NCBI RefSeq assembly: GCF_020283565.1
Contig: NC_060059.1
Location: 35,270,338-35,334,337, forward strand
Source of the DNA: Trifolium pratense
Taxonomy: Eukaryota > Streptophyta > Magnoliopsida > Fabales > Fabaceae
DNA: 64,000 bases
Direction of reading: 5' to 3'
Shown one piece after another: positions 57,413 to 64,000 of this stretch (the first letter of the stretch is position 1; every line of letters begins with the position of its first letter). The position numbers and the translations under genes were made by a program. Under the pieces are notes generated by a model. The model had not been told where the DNA came from. It made no database searches and saw only the letters and a list, made by a program, of their open reading frames with translations.

Positions 57413-57739
57413 AGTGTATGTTTGATTTTGCAGGGAGAAAAATTGATTTTGAGTGAATTGATTATGTAAAATTGAATATGGTTAAAACTAAGTTCAATGT
57501 AAAGTTTACATTGTAAAGTGATTTTGAGTGTATGTTTGGATACATACATTTAAGAACAAATGTTTATAAATATAAAACAGGGACCAAAATTAAAAACAAA
57601 TGTTTAAATGGACTCAAATTTTAAAGGAACTAAAAATAAAAGGTGGTATAATTAGAAGATCAAATATATATTTAACTCAAAATTAAACAGAGTTTAATTT
57701 GTTATTTACAAATTTGAGTCAAAACAATTATTTATTTTT

Positions 57740-58177
57740 TTTGAACAAGCCAAAATGAGATATATATATATATAAAGATATAATAGTCTTTTAGCACAAG
57801 ACGTGCCAAGAAGACTAAAACAAAGTTACAAAAAGAGTCACAAATACAAGAACCAAAAGAAACTATACAAGGCCCAAGCAAAGCAAAGGATTAGACCACC
57901 AACTATGGCAGTTCAAAGCTAAAGTGATACTCGTCGCTTTCAACCACCTAAATGAAAACGTCTTGATCTTATCCACCGTATGATGCACTGAATTTGCTGA
58001 GCCTGTAAACAATCGATGATTTCTTTCGGTCCACACAACCCAAACACAAACAAGCCATACGAGCTGCATGAAAGAACGTCGACCTCTAGAACCACCTGCT
58101 GAATCCGTAAACTGAACAAAGTGTTCTGGAAGAGTCTGAGCAGTCACCGAAGAAGAACCAATCCATGAACTGACCAT
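57740..58177 (-). pseudogene. LINE 3' end fragment (5' truncated)
   Basis: The minus frame ends QLVWLVCVWVVWTERNHRLF, TGSANSVHHTVDKIKTFSF, RWLKATSITLALNCHSWWSN and PLLCLG, the conserved tail of legume LINE reverse transcriptases. The 3' UTR ends near 57740 in tcattttggcttgttc followed by an A-rich tail on the minus strand. The 5' part is lost. Confidence 0.78.
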
Positions 58178-59055
58178 GTAAAGTAGAATTATTTAAGAAA
58201 GTAGAATTTAATTTTAACACATTATGTAAGAATTTTGCATTAATAATTCATATATTGTCCGGGTTGGGCAAGGTTGCGTCGGACGACCATGTAAAGTACC
58301 ATTTTATATCACTTGTGGAAAAACACTTTTGGTGAAGGGTTTTATAACGGTGGACTAAATATTTGATGTGAAAAATGATATTGTGGCAATTTTGAAAATT
58401 AAGTGAGTTGTGGGGTATGATTTTCACATATGTGTCATTGGATGATGATAGAAGATACTTGCGAGTTGATTCCGAGTAGAATGACAAAGAACTGAGTAGA
58501 TTTAGAGTTGTTTTCAAATTTTGGGGTTTTGGGACAATTTTTGGTGGTTTTTGCGTTTTTTGAAACTGACAGAATGAGGGGTAAGGTGAGGGGTGTTGTT
58601 TATATACATTACACCCCTCACCTATGTGGGGATATAAGTTTTCAAAAAACTGTGTGGGGATATAAAAACTTTAAATTTTGCATGTAGGATGTCCCTTGGG
58701 GGGTTAAAACTTGATCTTGAAAATCTGAATTTTTTTTCACATCCGCTACTTAAGTCGCGAAGCAAATCAGTTATTTAAGTAGCGGATATAGTTAATTTGG
58801 TAAAAAGTAAATCTCCAATAAATATATACAAAATTCAGAAAATTAGTATTTATATTAGAAACTTCAAAAATTACAAAAACAGGGTTACAAAGAGTAAAAT
58901 CGGATTTGGATTTGCTGCTGTCACACAGTTTCACACATTTGACAAAATCCAGACCATTAAAGCAATCCAATGAACCAGAGGGCTTATCTAATTTGCTCAA
59001 ATTAGATTTACATGTATATATTTTGATTCTCAATTTATATGTTTTATAAATATGT
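58178..59055. other. Intergenic
   Basis: No gene is supported. 58578-58621 has gaggggtgttg facing cacccctcac. 58743-58790 has atccgctacttaa facing ttaagtagcggat, an inverted repeat whose ccgctacttaag motif also starts the minisatellites of the hAT-type elements. Confidence 0.45.
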
Positions 59056-59152
59056 ACCAGTGTCGGTGTCCTATATTTTTTACATTAGCGGTGTCGTGGT
59101 GTCCGTGTCCGTGTCGTGTCGCGGTGTCCGTGTTGGATTTCATGCTTCATAG
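59056..59152. repeat. GTGTC/GACAC family repeat, copy 7, abutting duplication copy B
   Basis: accagtgtcggtgtcctat, gcggtgtcgtggtgtccg, cgtgtcgcggtgtccgtg and gcttcatag. Its end meets the first base of the 2-kb duplication exactly. Confidence 0.65.
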
Positions 59153-61217
59153 GTCGGTTATCACTTCGCCCTAAAATTAAATTCAAAATCGTTGCTACAA
59201 AGATTAAGCAAGACTCATTAAACCGATCCACAAAGTTTAAAAACCGTAGCAACTAGACCACAACAAACCGCTGCCATTTACTGGTTTAAGCAACGGTTAT
59301 ATAGTACTGTGGGCAAAACTTCAAAAATCGTTGCCTATAGAAAAGGTCGTGGTCATATAAAGCGCGCTTGTAAAATCGTTGTTGATCCCTTACTTAAACG
59401 TCAAAATGTTGTACTGCAACTTCATATTGTTTCGCAATATATTATGCGTGAGAAGATATATTTCTACCTCTACTTCGAGAATATGTGTATGTTGAAGGAA
59501 CTTAAACATGAATGAGGAAGATGGGTTGTCAATAATGGGCTAAAAAAAAGAAATATTTGTTTATAGGTGAGAAAAATATATGGTATCAAATGATGTGTTT
59601 GTCAAAGGAGAATATGTTTATTTTTAAAAATAATTTGAAAAATAAATCTCTTTTTTAAATATGAATGATAAAACTTAATAGAAATAATATTTGTAATTGT
59701 AATATAAAAATAAAATTTGTTTAATAAATAATAATTTGATATCAAAATTGATAATAAATTTTTTCGCTTTTTAAAGGCTGATTCTTATTGTAAAGTAACT
59801 ATGGTAATCATTTTCAAAGATCAGTTAATAAGTTAAAACTAGCTTGTATTGTCAAAAAAAAGTTAAAAATAGTTTGTTTATCGCGACTCTTATGTCACAA
59901 TATATCAAAGCTTTTCGTAACTCTATAAATGTAAATAATCTAACAAAATTTCAATAACATCAAACCACAAGTAACTCTACATACATAAAATAATTATTTT
60001 TGCTAATATCATTTATGAAGTTAATATTTACTTTAAATCTTGTTGCTTCATATTTAGGAATATTCGAGTGACCTTATGATTCTTTAATAATATGGCTGTA
60101 TATATAAAAAATATTTTAATGATAATTAACTTTTTTGAGAAATAATGATAATTAACTTATTCTACTATTTTTGGTTTTGCAATAGAAATATATTTATCCT
60201 ACATATTAAAAAACTTAACATGAAATAATACAAAAAATTTAATGTTAAATAGGTTGATTACACATGTACCAAAAACATGTTTTTACATTCAACTCCTTAA
60301 CATGTTCCATAATTTTCCTTTATGTTATTCACTTCTGAGTTTTGACAATACTTTATCTTTGAGATATTTTTATGGCCAATTTTTAGTTTCTATAATTTCT
60401 TTTAAATTATTTGATGGAAGGTTCAAGAGACAAATAGTTTAGAGGATTGGGTATTTATAATTTATTACTATTTTACTTGTAGAATATATTTGCTCTAATG
60501 CCATTTAAATTAATAAGGTTATATTTTTCACTTGTTTAACTTGTTTAATACTGGTGTTAAGCTTATATTTACCCATGTGTTCTAAAAGATAAAAGAAAAA
60601 AATACTATAAAAGAAAATATGAAAATAAATAAGAGATAAAAAAAATAATTTATGAAAGTGGTAATTACAAGAATTATAATTCGTACGATAAAAAATAATT
60701 ATGCGACTATTTATAAAAAAAACAGTTATTTGATAAATATAGCTAAATAATACATAAATATAACAAGGGTTACCATCATTTTGTATTTCTAACTAACATA
60801 AAAATGTTTTTATAAAAAAAAATAACATATAAATGTTAATTAACATATCTCACATGCATGATTTTAAGATTCATATTTAATACATGATGAATTAGAAAAA
60901 ATGAGGTCCCCTGAGTTTAGCTCAATTGGTAGGGACATCACACTATATGTGCTTGAGTCCGGGTTTGAACACGGGACACTCCACTTATTTATCTTTAAGG
61001 TGGATTTTCTAGCCATTAGGCTACTTGACAAAAAAAAAAGACTTCAAATTCCATGCATGTAGTTGGTTGGTGGTTTTCTTCTTGATGATTGATATGCACA
61101 TATTGTTGGTGAGTGGTTTTTCGGTTATTGATATGCATGACTCCAATAGTCATATTTAATACATGCGAATGAAGAAAACTCAATTGTTTTTTTTTTGTTA
61201 ATGATCTAGTGACAACA
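59153..61217. repeat. 2.0-kb segmental duplication, copy B
   Basis: Direct copy of 28431-30472. The CACTA end is mutated here (ttgtactg instead of ttgtagtg), and about 22 extra bases (tcatataaagcgcgcttg) interrupt the subterminal region. No gene inside. Confidence 0.92.
60905..61039 (+). mobile_element. tRNA-derived SINE, family 1 (in duplication copy B)
   Basis: tttagctcaattggtaggg (box A), ccgggtttgaacacgg (box B), aaggtggattttctagcc and an A tail. Orthologous by position to the SINE at 30158. Confidence 0.8.
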
Positions 61218-61644
61218 CGTACTCAAATAAACACTCACACGTAAAGTGAAAAATGTGGTGACCCAAGTTTAGACTTAGGGATCTCACATTAAATGTACTC
61301 ACAGTCAGACCTCTAGATTATATAACGTGGACAATAAAATTTTCAATTTTAGTTTAACTTTAAAATTAATTCTCAATCATGAGCATCTAAGTTTGATCTC
61401 TAATTTTTGTAAAAAAAAAAAAAAAGTTTGATCTCTAATTATAACAACTAAATTTTGACTCGCGCGTTGTGCATTAACAAAAAAATATTGTATTTGTTTC
61501 TCATTTAAAATTTAAAAAACTAATTATTTTTATTTGTTAAATATTGAATATTTTGTTATTCTATTTGTAGATTTCATGTACAAATATTGTGTATTACCGA
61601 TGAACCCTAAAAAAGAAATTACTATTGATAAAAGGAATTTTTCT
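61218..61644. other. Intergenic
   Basis: A+T-rich spacer; no gene or clear repeat beyond a short duplicated 'gtttgatctctaatt' (61392 and 61427). Confidence 0.4.
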
Positions 61645-61647
61645 TAA

Positions 61648-62665
61648 GGGTGTGTTTGTTTCAGAGTTGTAAAATTTATTCCCAGGAATATGAGGTTGGA
61701 AATAAATATACCTATGTTTGTTATAAAGGAATACAAATTTATTCCTTGGAACAAATTATACTCGGGAGAGTTTTTTTCCCATGAAGAGGAGAGTTTTATT
61801 CCCAAGTGATAATGGTGGGAACTTTTTTTTTGGTACAAATGGTGGGAACTTTTTTTTTTTCGGCTTTTCACCACCAGTTGAATCTGGTTCGGGGGTCAGT
61901 TCTGGCATCAAGTGGTTCCAGCCCCCTCCCGATCGCAGTTGTGGGGGATCGAACCGCGGTCCTCCCTACCAAGTTCAGCACCAATCACCACTGAACCAAC
62001 TAACGATTGGTAATGGTGGGAACTTTTATTCCCATGTATATATGGTAATAATTTTTTGTGTGCAAAAGACTTTGCTATCCCCACCAAGCCCACTAACTCC
62101 ATTACATGACTTCATGTACACATTATTTGTAAGAAAGGAAAGAAAAAAAAAAAACTACCCTGTGTGCACGTTTATTTTTATTTTTTGTTACATAAAGTTT
62201 TATTAATTAATTAGAAAAAACAAACATTTTATTAATATGCAGAGTTAGAATCAATGAATTCAAATAAAAGCAGTCTAAAAGTATAAATAATTCAAAAAAA
62301 AAAAAACACTTAATGAAAAATATAAATTATCATCCTTCTTATTTTACTTTTGCATATTTATAAGTTTAATTTGTAAAAAAATTTGTCACTAAAAATATAA
62401 ATTATCATTTATAATTTTTTTAAATGTATAGTAAATAAATAATAGGGGCATTTTAGGTATTTAAACAACTATTCCAAAGAATCGATTTTTATAAGCCAAA
62501 CACATTTTAGTTATTCCGGGGAATTTTAAAAATTCATTCATAGGAATTTAATGTACCATCCAAACACTTTTCTTACATTTTTCTTGGAAAAAGGTTCCCA
62601 TACTTATATTCTAAGGAAAACTAATCTTAGGAATATTTTTTTGTATCCATGAAACAAACACACCC
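61648..62665. mobile_element. Tourist/Harbinger-like element with nested SINE (1,018 bp)
   Basis: Ends GGGTGTGTTTGTTTCA and TGAAACAAACACACCC are perfect 16-bp inverted repeats, flanked by TAA on both sides (61645-61647, 62666-62668), the 3-bp duplication of PIF/Harbinger MITEs. The body has aggaata and attcctt motifs in inverse order. A SINE is inserted in the left half. Confidence 0.85.
61853..62018 (-). mobile_element. SINE family 2, full copy
   Basis: Minus strand: gttggttcagtggtgattgg (box A), gcggttcgatcccccac (box B), caactgcgatcgggagg, cttgatgccagaactgacc and a 3' A run. aatggtgggaactttt stands on both sides (about 61841 and 62014), a target-site duplication of about 15 bp. A third copy of that string at 61810 with its own T run suggests an earlier insertion at the same spot. 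Confidence 0.8.
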
Positions 62666-62813
62666 TAAAAAAAATTATCCTGTTAGAAAAAAATTATCTT
62701 GTTAGAATTATTTTTTTTTTAACCAATTCTACATTTTTTTTACAAACTTTTGATTTATTACAACTTTTTACCTCAAACGAATTTTTTTCGTCACATTCAT
62801 CTGCATCTGTTTC

Positions 62814-63066
62814 TAGAGCTGTAAAAAGGGCCTTAAGGGGCCGGCCCTTTAAGGGGCGGACCCACTTATTCCTGATTATTAATTTTATTTAAATTTTAAA
62901 CACAATTTTTTTAGGGTGCCGATCGTGGACAGTGCTGATTGAAGAAAACCAGAATAAGTTCACGACACTAGAAAAATTGTTTAAAATTTAAATAAAATTA
63001 ATAATCAGGAATAAGTGGGTCCGCCCCTTAAAGGGCCGGCCCCTTAAGGCCCTTTTTACAGCTCTA
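62814..63066. mobile_element. hAT-type hairpin MITE (253 bp)
   Basis: Almost the whole element is a palindrome: two arms of about 98 bp beginning TAGAGCTGTAAAAAGGGCC are near-perfect inverse copies around a loop of about 55 bp (ccgatcgtggacagtg). A perfect 8-bp duplication tctgtttc is at 62806-62813 and 63067-63074. It has no coding capacity. A transcript would fold into a long hairpin. Confidence 0.92.
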
Positions 63067-63074
63067 TCTGTTTC

Positions 63075-63500
63075 CCATCATGGTAGTGGTGGTGGTGACC
63101 TTTTTATTGGTGATTAGAAACATATACGTAAAAAAAAGGTTTTTTATTTTTTTGTTTAAATATTTGCATTCCCAAAAAAATATATTTTCTTCTATTAAAA
63201 TTTATTGATTCTTTTAAAATTTTCCAAATATACAAAAGTTTTCTAATATATAAAGTATTATGAAATCTTGATTGTAAAAAGTCTTTTGAAAAAAATCTCT
63301 CAAAATCCATTCAAATCATGTGTTAAAAATCTTGATTATAAACAAATTTTGCAAAAAAAAGTTTTTAAAATCTCACAAAATCAATATAGTCTAACAAAAT
63401 CTAATAAAATCATCCATACTTTTTTTTTTCAAAATTTTCTCATAAAATTTCAATCCAATAGCTCCTCTTAGAAACCACAGTTTTTTTTTTCAGTTGCGTA
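63075..63500. other. Spacer before eIF2B epsilon
   Basis: A+T-rich with many T and A runs; the promoter is presumably in its right part. No clear TATA box is singled out. Confidence 0.4.
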
Positions 63501-63687
63501 AACAAAAAAATCTCACAGAATCACAGTTGCAACGGCACGGCGAGAAGACGACGAGTTGAGGACGGCGAAGCAGCACGGCGATTCCGTTTCAGCAGGTGCC
63601 TTCGCACGCTTCAGTATTCATCAACGTAAAATTGCTCTGAGTTAGTTCATTGTTGCAAGGGTCGAAAGTAATACCAAAAAATAAAAA

Positions 63688-64000
63688 ATGGGAGCACCGA
63701 AGAAAAGCTCTGCTAGGGTTTCAGAGGATCACGATGAACTCGTTCGTGTTCCGTTACAAGCGATTCTCATAGCTGATAGTTTCACAACAAAGTTCAGACC
63801 TATCACTCTTGAACGCCCCAAAGTAATTTCAATTTTCTAATTTTTTTTAGTTGATTCTTGCAACATTCATATGTAATTACATGGATTCATTATTTTTTGT
63901 TTCAATTTATGAATTGTGATGTATTTATTCATGATTTTTTTGTTTCAATCTTTGAATTGTGATATATTTGTTTTTTAATTTAAGGTGTTTTTAGCCACTA
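63688..64000 (+). CDS. Translation initiation factor eIF2B epsilon subunit, 5' end (cut by window)
   Basis: eIF2B exchanges GDP for GTP on eIF2; epsilon is the catalytic subunit. Exon 1 is 63688-63822: MGAPKKSSARVSEDHDELVR, VPLQAILIADSFTTKF, RPITLERPK, the conserved N-terminus, ending in CCCAAA|GTAATT. The ATG is the first after a G+C-richer leader (63500-63687). The sequence at 63985-64000 after TTTAAG (GTGTTTTTAGCCACTA) looks like exon 2, but it would read VFLAT where the family has VLLPL. The same altered string occurs in the dead copy at 57373, so the true exon 2 may lie beyond the window. Whether the gene is functional cannot be judged from here. Confidence 0.8.

Noticed and set aside
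28431..61217. The 2-kb direct repeats as LTRs of one giant retroelement
   Set aside because: No TG...CA ends, primer site or polypurine tract, and the interval contains several ordinary host genes.
61781..62206. 141-codon plus-strand frame (NGGNFFFGTNGGNFF...)
   Set aside because: It crosses the SINE, its target duplications and the Tourist-like body; an accidental frame.

Overview
This is a plant nuclear window. It is very A+T rich, the genes carry short GT-AG introns, and the families are plant ones (ACR, RABC1, SKP2-type F-box). hAT-type MITEs, tRNA-derived SINEs, a plant L1-type LINE and copia/TRIM debris fill the space between genes. The style of repeats suggests a legume, most likely Medicago or a close relative; this is inference, not proof.

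Layout. 57-2824 (-): a two-exon gene for an uncharacterised plant protein. 4.8-5.9 kb: an RNase H fragment and a broken PP2C phosphatase. 7.2-12.1 kb: two hAT-type elements, a long TA microsatellite and a LINE 3' end. 14778-18720 (+): ACR3, seven exons. 20.4-21.1 kb: a SINE and a composite LTR/TRIM relic. 21.36-28.22 kb (-): a full-length LINE with both ORFs open and a 17-bp target duplication, sitting in CACTA-like DNA. 28431-30472: a 2-kb segment repeated at 59153-61217. 30.75-31.0 kb: a copia RT relic. 31281-34483 (-): a decayed papain-type protease gene whose last intron holds a tandem duplication and a hAT insertion. 34526-36395: a pair of MITEs, one carrying a captured FBD-domain gene fragment. 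38942-41463 (+): an SKP2-type F-box/LRR gene. 42212-46065 (-): a ten-exon DnaJ gene, tail to tail with SKP2. 48357-53776 (-): RABC1. 55366-56367 (-): an intronless membrane protein. 57.0-57.4 kb: an eIF2B-epsilon pseudogene fragment. 61.6-63.1 kb: a Tourist-like element and a near-perfect hairpin MITE. 63688 to the edge (+): the first exon of eIF2B-epsilon.

The intact genes are housekeeping or regulatory: amino-acid sensing (ACR), SCF ubiquitin ligase substrate choice (SKP2), chaperoning (J protein), vesicle traffic (Rab18/RABC) and translation initiation (eIF2B). They do not form one pathway. From memory, ACR3, SKP2B and a J-protein gene are also close neighbours on Arabidopsis chromosome 1, so the 14.8-46 kb stretch looks like an old conserved block stretched by transposons.

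No wholly new biochemical system is visible. The most noteworthy items are the FBD fragment inside a MITE, the apparently complete LINE with an ATGA ORF1/ORF2 junction, the dated order of insertions in the protease intron, and the hairpin MITE. Exon borders were read by eye from splice motifs, phase and family similarity.
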